From Smittia aterrima (taxonomy: Eukaryota; Arthropoda; Insecta; Diptera; Chironomidae), in assembly GCA_033063855.1 (NCBI GenBank), contig CP093831.1, positions 13,454,001-13,518,000 on the forward strand: a stretch of DNA of 64,000 nucleotides, written 5' to 3'. The notes under the pieces are model-generated. The model was not told the origin of the DNA. It did not search any database and worked only from the letters and a program-made list of their open reading frames with translations. Position numbers and translations under genes: made by a program. Position 1 is the first letter of the stretch. Each line of letters begins with the position of its first letter. Shown here one piece after another: positions 1-13,200 of this stretch.

Positions 1-3000
1 TTGTCGTTGTGATAGGACCGCTAAGCGTCGACGACGACGAAGCATTTGACGGTGATGGTGATTGGAGTTTGATTTGTTGAAACGTGACTATCGTTCCGCT
101 CCCACTGCCCAGCGAGCTTAGAGGACTACTCGGACCGTTGTTCATCGACTGGATTGGTGAGAAGGTGTTTGCAGCCGTTGACGGCGAGGGTGATGTATTA
201 TGGTTGCTTAAACTAAGGTGATTAATGGTATTGCTACTGCTATTGTTATTATTATTTGTGTTGTTGTTGTTATTATTGCAATTTAGCAGCGAAATATCGG
301 GCTTAAGATCTGGAGGTGATAATGGAGCCATGTGTTGGATTAATGCTGGATCGAGACCTGCAAACAAACAAACAAAAAAACGCAATTTGTAAATATAAAT
401 TGAAACAGACTTTAGGATCAACTCGTGTGGGTTTTTTTTTGTGAAATAATCGACGATTTATTTCACTTGTCGATATGAAGCAGAGGAAAATAAATATTCA
501 ATGTCAAAAAGAGGAGAACGAGAGCAAGAATAATCAGACGCACCATCCATAAAAGGATTTCTCCAGACACGGACTCTTAATTGAAAATATTCTTTCATCT
601 TAATTGGGCTTATTAATAAATTCGCTTCAGGTGTTTCTAAAATTCGAGCGACGAGTCGACAGCCAAAATAATTAGCATTCCAGACGCGTCGACTTCTCTT
701 ACCGCAGAATAGACAAATGACGATAATTTTGTGATAAACATGCTCGTTTAAGCTTCATTCACCATCCTCTCTACTGTTCGTAAATCCAAGCCGATGTCAT
801 GAGCGAGAACAGTTTTTTGATAAATCGCAAACACAAATAGAAGTCGAAATAGAATAATAAAACAATAAACGCCTCGACTAAGTCTTCGCACAGAATAAAC
901 TACATGACTTCTTATTCTTGTCGTGACTTGATATCAATCTGAATGGAGCGATGAAAATTTAATTTAGCTAATTATTTTCTTGCTAATTTGATGGTTTAAC
1001 TTTATTCATCCCTCGTCAACCCTCAAGATTGCGAACAAAAACGAAGTTTATCTTGAACTCTCTCAACTAGAGAGGTTTACTTTGTAAAGACAGCAGAGTT
1101 GAATCATTAACTAGAGATTAATAGTTTAAACCTTGATATTTCGAATCATAGTAATGTTCTCGTCTTGATGGAAACAAACTTTGTATTCCTTCTGAAATGA
1201 TCTCGGGTCACGCAACTCAGCAACAACGGATCGAAGAAGTTTTCTCAAACATTTTTCTGGTGAAAAAGTAGCAAAATAAGAATTTAGAACATCGCAGACG
1301 TTTTGAGAACAAAGCGACAACAGCACAGCAGCCGAAAGAAGAAGCAAATCGTATTCAAGCAACGAACAATGAAAACAGAAAATTTATTCATCATCAGAGC
1401 AACACGAAGACGAAGCTTCCAACGTCCGTTTTCAAGGAGAGAAACGTGTGCGGGCCACGGCCTTTCCCGAAGTCACCAGCCAAACGAAAATAAAACGTGA
1501 AACTCGAACATCTTTCGCCCGCAAAGATGTCCAATTCATTGTGCAACATTGTGTGAGCCGCGATCTGTCTGGAGAAATGTCAGCGGTAAAATATTCTTGT
1601 TTAATCCAAGCTTAAAGATTCTTTGCTTTTATCTCTCGCCATTCGAGATCCATAAATTTCTGTGGCAGATTTTTGAAATATTAAAGACACACGAAAACGG
1701 ATTCTTTAATCTCCCAATTCCGAATCTCCAGACGTGAGGGAATTTGTTGCTACAGTCGTCGCTTGTTTTCCCTCCGGGCCATTATCAAAAAATAATAAGA
1801 AAGTCGTCGAGTTCTTCTTCCTCAGCTTTGTGATCTTAATTTCACTTCCATCCCAAAGCCGCTCAAGTGCACAAGAAACTCAAATTCTTTCCCTGCCTGC
1901 TCTCATAAATCATCATGCAAGATGTTTCTTGCGATCAGAAGGAAATTCTGGCGAAAAACAAAAGAAGAATTTCATCGCAAAATAAAATTGTTTGTGACGC
2001 AAGATGTCGAAATAAAAAAGAAAACTTCTTTCGGATGGTTCTAAGCTCTCGTCTCTCTCGCATGATAAAAACCAGTTTCTCGTATGCAGTTTTTATGCAT
2101 CAAGCACACATGCATTCGCGAATGGCACATTGTGCAAAGGCGACTTGAAGAAGGGTGAAGAATGAGAAAAAGGGGGAAACAGCAAGAAGATAAAGCTGCG
2201 TGTTGCATCATGGAGCGATCCAATTTCTAGTTCGTTCTAAGTAATTACTATGTGTGGTGTTCTCGAACAAGTCCGAGCAACAAGGAAAGAAAGAAAGAAT
2301 GAGACTTCTGTGAGCGTGAAACCACGACAACCAGAAACATGAGCAAAGCTAAAAATCGTAATAAAAAGTAAAATAGCAAAACAACCAAGCAACCGAAGAA
2401 GAAATAGCGAGGCAATAAAAATGATCAAGGTCACCTTATTATTCTTCACCAATCCATTCTTCGTGTGTTTGTATGAGCTTCTCATGCCCATTTTTATTCG
2501 CCAGTGAGCTTCACGTATAAAATTTTAATTTTTACGAAACTTTAGATTCTCAAGCTCGCTTAACATGCGCGAATAAATAAGCGAGTCAGAAGGAAAACGA
2601 GCAGTCGAAGCCGTCGAATAACAAAATCACATTTTAAAATTCTTTAACTTTTAAATCGAGAATGGAGAGACAACGACGACGGCGTACGGGGGAAAAAAAA
2701 TCCGTCTGCCCATTTCGCAATTCTGATTTGTTTTTGTGTCTTTGTGCCGTCGTCTGTTCCAGCTTGCTTGGGATGTACATAAATTTAAAGATGCTCCGCC
2801 AATTCAAAGAGGAACATAAATATTTCTCGTTTGTCTTGCACAAAATTGCTTTCGTTTCATTCTTAGATTGCACAAAAAAATAAGAAATAAGAAGTATCAT
2901 CGTTTCAATTTACACTGGACGTCAATTTCATTTTGATTAATACTCGAGCTTGAGGGGGCAGGAAGACAACAATCAAAGACACTGCTGCATCGATGATATG

Positions 3001-6000
3001 TGTGGATGAGACATTGAAAGAAAGGTTTCTCTCCCTTCGACTTAGATTTCTATTAAAAACCCGGCAGCGAATTCTAATTTACAAAGCGTCGTAGAATTGT
3101 AAATTGATCGTCGAGGAATTCCTCCAAATTGAGTTGCAAGCAAAAGGTTTTTTTAATTCATTTCGCTCCACGGAAAAGAACGCAAAGCATTATAAATTTC
3201 AATTTCGCGTCTGCAATAAATTTTTCATGATTCTTTGCCTTTTCTCTTTTTCAGCTACAAAAGAAAGATATTTTAGTAATTTTATACATTTCGCTTGTGT
3301 TGTTGGAGAGTGAGTTTGTGCAGCAGATTTAATTAATTCATTCGGCAAAATAATCAAAATTAAATCCTGAGACGTTTCGTTAAGAGCTTCGAATTCTTTT
3401 TCTTTCAAAAATGAAACAAACAAACGCTGCAGCAACAAATAAACAAGGAGAAAGGGAGCGATATGACTACATTCACGGATCGTAGGATTGTGCAATCGTA
3501 AAGTTGTTGCGATGGTTATTTCCCAAGCGCAAATATGAATCACGTTGTCTTCAGGGTCGTCTCGGTTAATCAACTCACCATCTGAGCACAACTTTTCACT
3601 TTGCATTAAAATGTGCATCACTGAAAGCGAAAACGACACGCTGGTGACCCCCAAAAAGTTTTTTTTTATGGCAACGACACGACTTTAACCAGCAGAGTGC
3701 TCACAGACAAAGCAACTGCGAAATACATTTCTATTGACGTCCATTGACTTCTTTACCTTCACATGATTCAACGACTTTTCGAAATATTATTCAACACATC
3801 AAAACTCCACAAAAACATAAATAAAGCAACTTGAGATTTACATAAGCGAATCGGAAATTGGTGAGTCAGCAGCCGCTCCGGACCGAGAGATGACAATTTT
3901 TAAGCTAATGAGCTGTGAATGTGACATTTACGCATGAGGTTCTTCGTTGGCAGTCGATACAGTGAGACTTAACAAGCGTCCAATTACCATTTATTGCTGC
4001 GAAACGTCCACTCAATGCTCAAATTGCGCAATCAAGAATTCGCGAGGACTTAACGAAGCAATAAAGTCATCAGTTTGGAAGTTTTCGTTTGATCATGATG
4101 ATTCTATAATCGAAGTCGCTTCAGAAGTTTCCAACAATCAATCAAAATGTAAAGCAATCAAAATCACACTTTGAGCAGCGAAAAAGAAACGCTTTAAATG
4201 TGAAATTACTCAGACTCGCTCGATTCATCTCACGTCAAGAGCTCTGCTTGAAGGTTAAAAGATCAAGCTTACTCTGCTTCAACCCACGTTACGTTGCATA
4301 AAACCTCTTTGTGACATCATCGCTTAAAATTGCATTTCGCGAATAAACGAAAAACAGCCGACCAGCTTTATCAGACCCTGAACCGAATTCTTGTGTTCGC
4401 TTTCGTGCTCATTCGCGCTACACTTTTTTTTTGTGTGCACCACTCGAGAGAGAGTTCAGTTCAGTTAACCCCGCGAAAATAATAAACAACAAGAAAATTA
4501 AAGCACGAGAGACTTCATTGCACTGCGTCACTATACATCGCGACTGTCAGCTTAGAGTCTGCAATTCTCAGAGCGAGAATGCACATGGAATTAGCATTAC
4601 AATCGGATTTCGACGATGGCTCCTCCAAAACATTTCACTCCATTTAAGGTGAAAGAAGAAAAGTTGTCGACGGAAAACAAAATTTATGAAATCTCAAGCT
4701 AAACTCTTAAAGAGAGGACAGGTTCTTAATTATCCGCGCTGCGGTCATTTCGCAAGGCGATGTTGCCGCTTTTCATCCCATCACTGAAGTCACAGTCACA
4801 AGTCAAGCTCAGGCCATTAATACACATTAGTATTCTCTTTCAGGTTTTTCAGCTCAGAAAAAAAGCCGAGTTTCTATAAAAAATTATAATTCTGCGCTTT
4901 CAAGGTTAGCAACACATTATTGCTTTTGCTGTTGTTTCTTTCTTCGACATGTAAATATATATTTTAAATATGTAGAATATTATAAAATCGCGACCAGGGG
5001 GTGGCAATGTCGAGCTGAGAATTCCATGAATTTGAATGTATTTGCGAGAACCTCAGAAGCTAAGCTGTAATTTTAAACGAGGAAATGTTCTGCTTGAAAT
5101 ATTTTGTCGTCAGGTTCTGCTTGAAACAAAGACTCGCTGATTAGCAAGTTGAAAACTATTAAATATTCGCGGGAATATCAAAGGGAAGTTCTCAAGAAAG
5201 AATAATCGTCACGAGCATTTATCAATTTCATAAGAAAACTCAGAGCAGGTGAACTCCGAATCAGAAAAGTTCAAAGCTTCAAGTTCAATTAAAGGTTTTC
5301 TATTAATTTGATTCGGTAATTGCCTCCCCCGCGTTATCAGCCAAATGTTCTCTCATCCGCAGATGCTCGATGATGAAAGCAAACGATCTTTCAAACCTCT
5401 CGAAGCGATAAACATGTTTGTGATATTTTATACTCTCCTCACGAAGCTGCAAAAAAAAAGTCGCGAAAATTTGATCTTTTATGAGATTTTTTCTGTGTTT
5501 TCGTTTGAAACGTCGTTAATCGTCTTCAGTTTCTTGTGTGTCGGCGAGTATGCATTAAACGAAAGTAAAAATCCATTAAGAACGGGGTCGAGTGCCATAT
5601 GTGAGCCGTTGCAACGGCGCTGTAAACAAAATGCTTCGTGCTTCGCTCCATTTCACGATGTCTGTTGCTTTAAAGCTTCAAGATTAAAGATTTGTCGTCC
5701 CATTCACATTCAAAAGATATACAAGTTTCCTCAGTCGGACTCTAATTAATCATTCAAACATTCATCGACGCTGATTTTTTTTCTTCGTTCTAACAACCAT
5801 GAATTAGAAGCCATTGAGCGGAGCAACGACGTAATTTCTCATACGAGAAAATGTGAGTTATTCGCGAAACGAACGAGGATCGTGGGAGAGTGAGATGAAC
5901 CATTCAGGTTGATGGATTTTGATGCCGAGCAGATTGTTTGTTGATGATGACTTTGACTCTCTTCACACGTTTCACATAAATTTCAATTTTTTCTTCTTCA

Positions 6001-9000
6001 CGCTCGTGGATATTTATAATCGAAATTGAAGGCGAAAATATTTCCACGAGCTTCTTCATGATGTCAACTTCTCCTCAAAAAAAAAGCATTCCTTACATCA
6101 GCGAAATATAAATCTCATAGAAAAGATTGTCGATGGTCATGGTTTGGATTACATCGTTCAGTGCGCCATCGTGTCGTGTCCCAGAGAAAATCTAAAGTTT
6201 TTCGCTGCTCTCTTTCTCTTCGCCCCCGATCTAATCATTTGATATACTTCGTTGTGTAGTTCTAAGCGTGTATAAGTTTCATGAACCAAGTCAGCACGAA
6301 CATCGGCTTCGTTCAGACATTTTTCAGTTATTAGTTTATTTCGGCTTTTTTTTTATTTACAGCACACAGAGTTCATTAGTTTCGAGGGCAACAGACTGAC
6401 AATCGCGCGAAAAAATAACAACAATGCGTCTGACTCAATAAACTACTTTACGCTTCTATTGCAAGCGGAGTAAAAAAAAAGAAATAAAAGTCTTATTATA
6501 AACTTTTCTCTCTATCTCTCTCACTGCCGGCTTTGTCGTCGCTAAGGCGGCCTTACATAAGACTAATCGATAAACAAATGCATCGAAAGCGGAGGAAAGA
6601 GGAAAGAAAACACAAAAGGGCGCGCTTCATAACGAAAAGCGAGTAATGAAAGGAAGGAAACGAGCATGGCGAGATTACAAAAATGTGCAAGTGCACAGAT
6701 CAGCATTACATCATGTAGAATGGAAAGTTCTCGATGCAGACTCATTGAAAGCGAAATGAAGCATTGAAGCAAAAGGAGGAAGAGTTGGGAGACGAGTAAA
6801 CAAGCATCTATATCGTGAGTCAGTGCATGCGCATTCGGTGCAGTTGGTGATACATAAAATGTTGGGGTAGGATGATTGCACCCTCTTGAAAGTATTTTCC
6901 ATTTTCTTTTTCAAGCAATTTCACTTAGCAAAGCTCTTGAAATGATAACCATCAATGCTTTCAAGGATAGATGTGGGTTTAGGCGTCTCTTGGTACGTGA
7001 TTGCAACATTTTGCTGATTCAGCGAACGCAAATTCTACTATTAATGCAATTGAAAGCTGTGAGTCCTTAAAAGGAACTTGAGAAAGATTTCCATGAAAGG
7101 CGTCGTCCTTGTACCACTCTTGAATTGAACGTGATGACGAAGCTTGCAGTACATAAGCACTGCAGTTCTTTGTCCTTAGCCAAGGTTGCATAAAGGACGA
7201 CCCAATTCTCGCTTAACTCAACTTCAGAGAAAAGCGAGTCTGGTTATTCGATTTTTGAGTTGTTTGAAGTGAAAAATAAAATATTTTGCAGTTGAGATTC
7301 AAGAGAAAGAAAGATTTCCAAGGTTTTCCTTCGACTCGGAATTTCTCACTTAGCACAGAAGCCGAGCAATTCATAATGAATTGGAATTAACTGAATGTCA
7401 AACAACGTCCTACCCCAAAGAAATTTTCATTGAAAAACTTTCTCGGTCTCCGTTCTCTCTCGACACAATTAGCATAAAGCACCGTCGTCCCTCAAGTTCC
7501 ATCAAGCATAAGAAAAGCAAATTGTGTGAAGAATTTTTTGTGCACACGAGAGAAGAAAGAATGAATAAAATAAAAAGCTGAAGCGTCATGCACACAATTG
7601 ACTCAATGGCAGAAAAGAATGTAAGTAGCTGTTGTGCAGTGCGCTGGCCCACCCGAACAAAGGGAACAATAAATCGAATAACTGTGCTATCGTTGTGGTA
7701 GGTAAGGGAGTCAGTTTGTTCTCGCTCCAAACAGCTTGGAGGTGGGCGAACGTTGCATTTAAACGAACAATAGTGAAGCATTCAACTTGAAAGCCAAGAA
7801 CTTTCTTTCACAAGGACGCGCTCCATAAATGCCAAAGCCACACGTCGTAGTCATCGCTGCTACGACATCGCCGCCGCCGCATACTTTTCATCTTTCGCAC
7901 ACACACTCAATAAGCTGAGCATTTTATTTTTAATTTTCAATGCTGAATGGCGCGCGAGTTCAGCGCCATTTGCTAAAGTCAATAATCTTTTGTACGACTT
8001 TTTCTTCTCTCTTACTCGACAATAAAAAATGTTGTTTTTTCGCGCTCGGCAACTTGAATGACCTTCCAACTTTTTTTTTATTGATTCACATGCAACCCGA
8101 AGCGCTTGTTTTGCGCTTCATATCGAAAACAAGCAAATGATTGATGGGCGCTTGAGTGTGTTGAGCTGCAGTTGAGCTTGGAGGAGACGAGCCATGGCTG
8201 AGTTTTACGACCCCAGACAAGCTTGTCGCTTAACACGCATACGAGACTATGTGCTAAATATTTCAACCACCGAAAAGCGAACATGAATTGAAAGTTTTTT
8301 TTTTTTCAAAAATCATTCACGACCTTTCTCAACGTAAAAGTACATGACGCGCCCAAATGAATGAAATGAAAGAGAAAGAAAGAAATTTTTGTCTTCTTTC
8401 TTTACGCGAGACTTCAATTTTACATGCAATGTACATTGAACATAAATTATCTGAGTTCTCTCGCTCTGATCATTTTATTACATCAGCTTTCATTTGCGCC
8501 CTGCCTCAACTTTCAAGTGAACTCAATATTTTGTTTATTCTTCACTTGTGCTTGCTTGCTCTCTTTTTTCATTCCCCTCGGATCGACTTTTAATGCGAAA
8601 ATAAACAAATAAAAAAAATGTGTTTCGCACCATCAAGTGTGTCCCAATTCTTTTATTCGCGTGAAATAAAAGGAAGAAGATGAGAGCCGAAAATTTCAGT
8701 GAATAAACAATTAAAGTAACTTGAAACGGCGGGAACTAAATTCAGAAGCTTGTCTGCAACTTCGTTATTAGGGCAATGATTCAATCAAAACGACAGCGAG
8801 TAAACACAAAATTGCATTGTTTCTCTCGTGAGCAGCGGATGTGAATTGAAATTCTCTCGTCACAAAGCGACGACGTTGATAAAGTCGTAGTAGAATGCAA
8901 ACTCAACTTGCAACTTTGCAGCTGTAATTAAACAATGAATCATTCTCACCTTTGCTCTCAAAAGAAAAAGGAAGAATTAAAATGTAAGCTCAGAGTGTCA

Positions 9001-10186
9001 AGTTCAAAATGGACAAACCAAATCGATCAAAAATTATTCAGCGTCACAAATCAATTTTATCGTCATCAGTTAAATCGACATCAAGTTTGTCACTAACAAC
9101 AACACGCGACGAGACGGCAGTGAATTGAACTCCAACATTCATCAAGCAATTCGCGACGCTCATCAATCTAGCTTCAAGTTTATCCCCGCATATTGTCGTC
9201 TCGCGACTCGCTACAAATTATCTAACATTATGCAAGTTCTATGCCGCACGCGGATGATAGTTCCACATTCAGCCGAGCGCGCGACCGCGAAGAAGTTGTG
9301 ATAGTTCAAGGCCGCAATCGTGAGAAAAGAGCTTTGCAAACTTTAAAGTTTTTCTTTTGGATTCCGGCAGTTTCAGCATTTGAAAACTAGTTTCTTTGCA
9401 CAGCTCTCTCACTCGCGGCATCGTAAATAGCTAAATAGCTGATGATGATGAATAAGAAGCGACGGGGAAATGTCAAGGGCGGATAAATGTCATCGCGATT
9501 GCCACCCACGCCCTCGTCGCTCGCTTGCTGTTTATTCTGAAAGCGATTCTAATTTGATGAGAATCGAATGAGAAAGAGATAGAATACCACCATCCCCATA
9601 TACCGCCACCCCCTAAACGAAAAGTCCACCTCGAAGAGTTCAATAAACTTCGAAGCTTGCAATGTTAGTTGGGGAATGATGAAATTATTTTCCACCCGAC
9701 ATATTCTAAGAACTCGCCCATCGACGGTAAGCGCACTGCAAACTGCGACTCAATGAAAATCTTATTAGCTGAGGTTATGGATCTCCACATCGAAATACGA
9801 AAAGTTTCCCTTTTAAAACAGTTTTTTTGGAATTGAGGGCATCAGACACATCCACATGTGAATGCTCATGCGAATATCGTCATGTGCACATAATTGGATT
9901 ACACACATTCCTCTCGTCGTCGTCGTCGTACAACGGAAGAGTTCTTTGAACCCTGCACCGAAAAAAAAGGCAACAACGACGACATGCATCATGGATGATG
10001 TAAAAATAGAAAGAGAAGCAGCGGATTTGCTCTAAAGTAAACAAACAATGAGATGCAATAATATTTACAGTATGATCCTTGAAACCCTCGGCTGTAGACT
10101 TGAAGCGGATGCTGGTCCATCCATCGACTTTGTGCCTGCTCAATTATCGCTGCCACCGTCATCATTGGTTTCTCTTTCTTCAACAT
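1..10186 (-). CDS. usp: Ultraspiracle (RXR-type nuclear receptor), N-terminal part, A-type isoform; runs off the window
   Basis: USP is the insect RXR, the obligate partner of the ecdysone receptor; it acts in the nucleus on hormone response elements. Two coding exons are visible. Exon A is 10186..10069 and starts MLKKEKPMMTVAAIIEQAQ, which closely resembles the KKDKPTMSVTALI start of moth USP-1. It ends in phase 1 at a gtaaat donor. Exon 2 is 357..1 (acceptor ..gtttgcag, opens in matching phase), reads LDPALIQHMAPLSPPDLKPD and continues with Asn/Ser runs. The SPPDLKPDIS stretch matches the conserved USP A/B-domain motif. The DNA-binding and ligand-binding domains must lie beyond position 1. 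ATG 10186 is the only ATG in its open frame and has A at -3. The intron between the exons is about 9.7 kb. An intermediate exon cannot be excluded. The identification rests on the N-terminal domain only. Confidence 0.8.
231..280 (-). repeat. Trinucleotide (AAT/AAC) run coding for Asn-rich tract in USP
   Basis: Imperfect AAT/AAC/AGC triplets, in frame on the minus strand, encode a run of about 17 residues of Asn with Thr and Ser. Such runs are common in insect transcription-factor A/B domains and are length-polymorphic. Confidence 0.8.
358..10068 (-). other. usp: Long first intron of usp (A isoform), no gene recognised
   Basis: About 9.7 kb between the exon A donor (gtaaat, minus strand at 10068) and the exon 2 acceptor at 358. 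Open frames of up to about 150 codons occur on both strands. They are unspliced, show no recognisable domain and have amino-acid content typical of AT-rich non-coding DNA. Scattered homopolymer and GA/CT runs occur (for example a CT-rich stretch near 6506-6525). No transposon, tRNA or tandem array was recognised. Its length in an otherwise compact region suggests regulatory content, which is inference. Confidence 0.6.
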
Positions 10187-10274
10187 TTTCGGTTTCTTGA
10201 CAAAATTATTCTTGCACAATAAAAAAATATTTTTTTTTCTTTTTTTTTGCGTTAATTGCAAAACTTTCGCGCTT

Positions 10275-10280
10275 CACGTG
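10275..10280. promoter_or_regulatory. Canonical E-box CACGTG upstream of usp exon A
   Basis: A CACGTG palindrome lies 89 bp 5' of the usp A-isoform ATG, in the presumed promoter or 5' UTR. It is a possible bHLH (for example CLOCK/CYCLE, MYC or MET) site. A single six-base match is weak evidence. Confidence 0.25.
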
Positions 10281-13200
10281 AGATTCAGTTGGATGCAGAA
10301 AAGCGAAAATAAACTTTCTTTCGTTGCGAAACTTCGGGGATTTCTTTAGGGGAAGTTGTTCCACTTAATTCGATTACTCATTACAAGATTGAAAGTTGCA
10401 AAGGATTTTTTTCATGTCCTAAAACTTTGTAGCACTTGCACTTGACAGTCAAAATTTAATAAGTTATCGGCCGATCAATCAATTGTTAATTATACGGAGA
10501 GAAAATATTTTTTCTTTTTTATTATTTCACTTCATCAGTCAATTTACGACATCAACAATACGAATTGGCTTTGCTCGTTCTTTCCTTTTCCTTCTCCAAC
10601 TTCGACTGACTGTCTGTTTGTTTAATATTGAATTCGTTAGTCTAATGAAATGTTTACATTCGATTTCGATGTGCACACACAAAGTTTTATATTCTGGGAG
10701 TTTATTAAACTCGCCACTGCTTCCAAAGCGCAATTCGCAGATGACTCATGCAACGAGTACTTGTCTATTCTCGAAACAAAGTTCCTCGTTATTCGCCAAA
10801 ACTCTTTTCACTTTCACGGTTCTGTTCGTGTCCTCTTCGTTTGATTTCAAAAACGCGACTAAAAACATGGAGCGAAGTGAGAAAAAAAATTATTGTATGT
10901 GAAAAAAATATCGAATGCACACAGAGCGTTTTCGTGCTTTCGAAACGAAAAATAAAAAGCATTCCTTCTTTTATCAGAGGTTTTCTTCTTTCCTTTTCGT
11001 CTTTCTGGTTCGCCTTACTGCGTTTCATATCAACAAGCGATGTTGATTTCAAACACAAAACTTATTTGTTTGCATCAGTCGCATTCCAAAGACTGCGATT
11101 TGAAGAGACGACGTCTGAACAAATGGATCGCTTTCTTCGATATCATGCGATGTGAGATGGCGCGAGTGCATTTTGCACACTTTAGATAGAACGAGATAGT
11201 ACGACGACGACGACTAAGAGTTCGCACACCAAAAAAAAGCACGAAAATGAACGAAAATATTCATCATTGAAAGCATTTCTACTGCTCGTCTGATAACGAG
11301 ACGTCGGTCGATTTGTTTATGTATTTGAAACGAGGCTGATACATAATGTAAAGCACTCGACGGAATTGCATGATTTAGGCGGAGTGGAGCGAGACGGAGA
11401 GAGCAGAGCGCTCAATGTCAAATGTAAGGGAAAATGAAACTTTTGATTTCAATCTTTCACTGTGAACTGATAACGGACATTGATATAAGCTTCAATCAGG
11501 GTTAAAGTGCTAATGCAATCTTCAGCTGATAATTCACGTTGTAAATGTAATGGAATTTTTCATTTTTTGCGCAACGAACGCAAAGTATTATTATCGTTCA
11601 AAAGCGCGGCCTTCACCCGTTCCAACAACAGAATAATTTTTCTCGTGCCTTACAGCGACTTTAAATCTAAATCACGTATTTATCCGCGAGCAGTAAGCTT
11701 TCATAGTTTTGTTTTCAAACAAATGCAAACGATTTTCGTTATCAACCTTTGTTAGCTTAAAGACATTTTTTTCAATTTATGGCCGCGGGTCGTGATGAAC
11801 CCCCCTCGGTTATATGTACTCGTGAAATTTTCCATGAAGATTCTTCTTCTTCATTTTTGCTCAATCAACAAACGACGTTTCGTTTTTTAAATGCATTTTT
11901 CCTTGAGACTTTTTTTTATCTTTTCAATTGCGAAATTACGAGGCGACAGTACCGTGGATTCTTGCTTTGCTGATAACTAACACAAAGGGGAAATTAATCG
12001 TAATCGACAGAAACGTGTCTCATAGAGCGGAGAGAATTCTTTTACTACAAACGGTCACGTTGATAACCGAGGAAAGCTATCACGGCGCTTTCAGTTTCAT
12101 TCAGAGTTTAGAGAACTAATCAGAATCCGAATGGCGTGTCTTCTTATCAGAAACAAAATTTAATTCGCAAATGAAAACTGTGGAATTGAGACGGAAACAG
12201 TTCAGGGTCGAATGTTTTTTTTTTAGTCAAAAGAGAAATTCATTTTAATTCATTCGAGCATCGAGAGATGAAACAGTTGTTTACACAAAAGACGATCGTT
12301 CCTGTTATCACAGTTTGGAAATGTTTCGAGAAAAAAACAAAATGAAAATTATGCATTTTTTACGGTTCGTCAGAGACTCACAATCACAAAATCGCGATTT
12401 TTTTTTTGTTTCGTCAAATGACTGATAAGAGAAAAGCTAAATATCGCAAATAATTGAAACCTGTCCTAAATACATGACTTGCATTGCGCGTCACAAACAG
12501 ACACGAATATCTCATTATCGTTTCTTCTTGCATTTCGTTGGTGAAATGTAAACGAAATCGACAAGGGCGATGCGATTAAAACATATTTCGCGTTATCACA
12601 TCTCAGATCAAGTTGTGTTTGTGTGTTGAAATTAAAAATGGCACAAGTCGCTTCACCGACAATTTACGACGCCGAATGCAGCGAAAAAGATTTTGTGCTC
12701 TCTGTTCATCAAAAATCAGCTTTGCAATCTGCTCTTTTTTTACTTTGTGCTTAATTGAGGAGAGATTTTTATAATTGATTCCCTGAAGAATGCAATCGTG
12801 GGCGGCAATTCTGAAGAAATGAAACTTTGCTGATTAAGCCGCTTAACAGCTCTAAGTCTTCATAAACTTTGTCCTTTGACAAAAAAGATTTCTCAGAATC
12901 AGGAAGAAACGTCGCAATTATTCTTTTCTTGGAAGTTCTCCCTTTTCTCAAAAAATAAACTTTCTACTTTTGAATTATTTACAGAATTCCTTCTGTCGAG
13001 TGAAGCGATTAACACATAGCTCAAAATAATTTGCTTTCACATGCACTCTAGAAACATATTAAACCGCGCGCGCGATTCGAACTAATTCTTCAATAAAATT
13101 AATTGCAACGCGATGCATAATTTTTGCATATTGCGAACGAGCACAAGACGCGGTGTTGTTATCTGTGTTAACCGCAGAATGATGAACATGAGAATTTAAG

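Noticed and set aside
3199..3654. 151-codon open frame on the minus strand inside the usp intron
   Set aside because: No ATG context, domain or splice support. Composition is like surrounding AT-rich DNA, and similar frames occur all over the intron.
10483..11155. Two overlapping plus-strand frames of 135-139 codons and an antisense one
   Set aside because: Three mutually overlapping frames in one place indicate low stop density rather than a gene. Content is Phe/Ser/Lys-rich with no motif.
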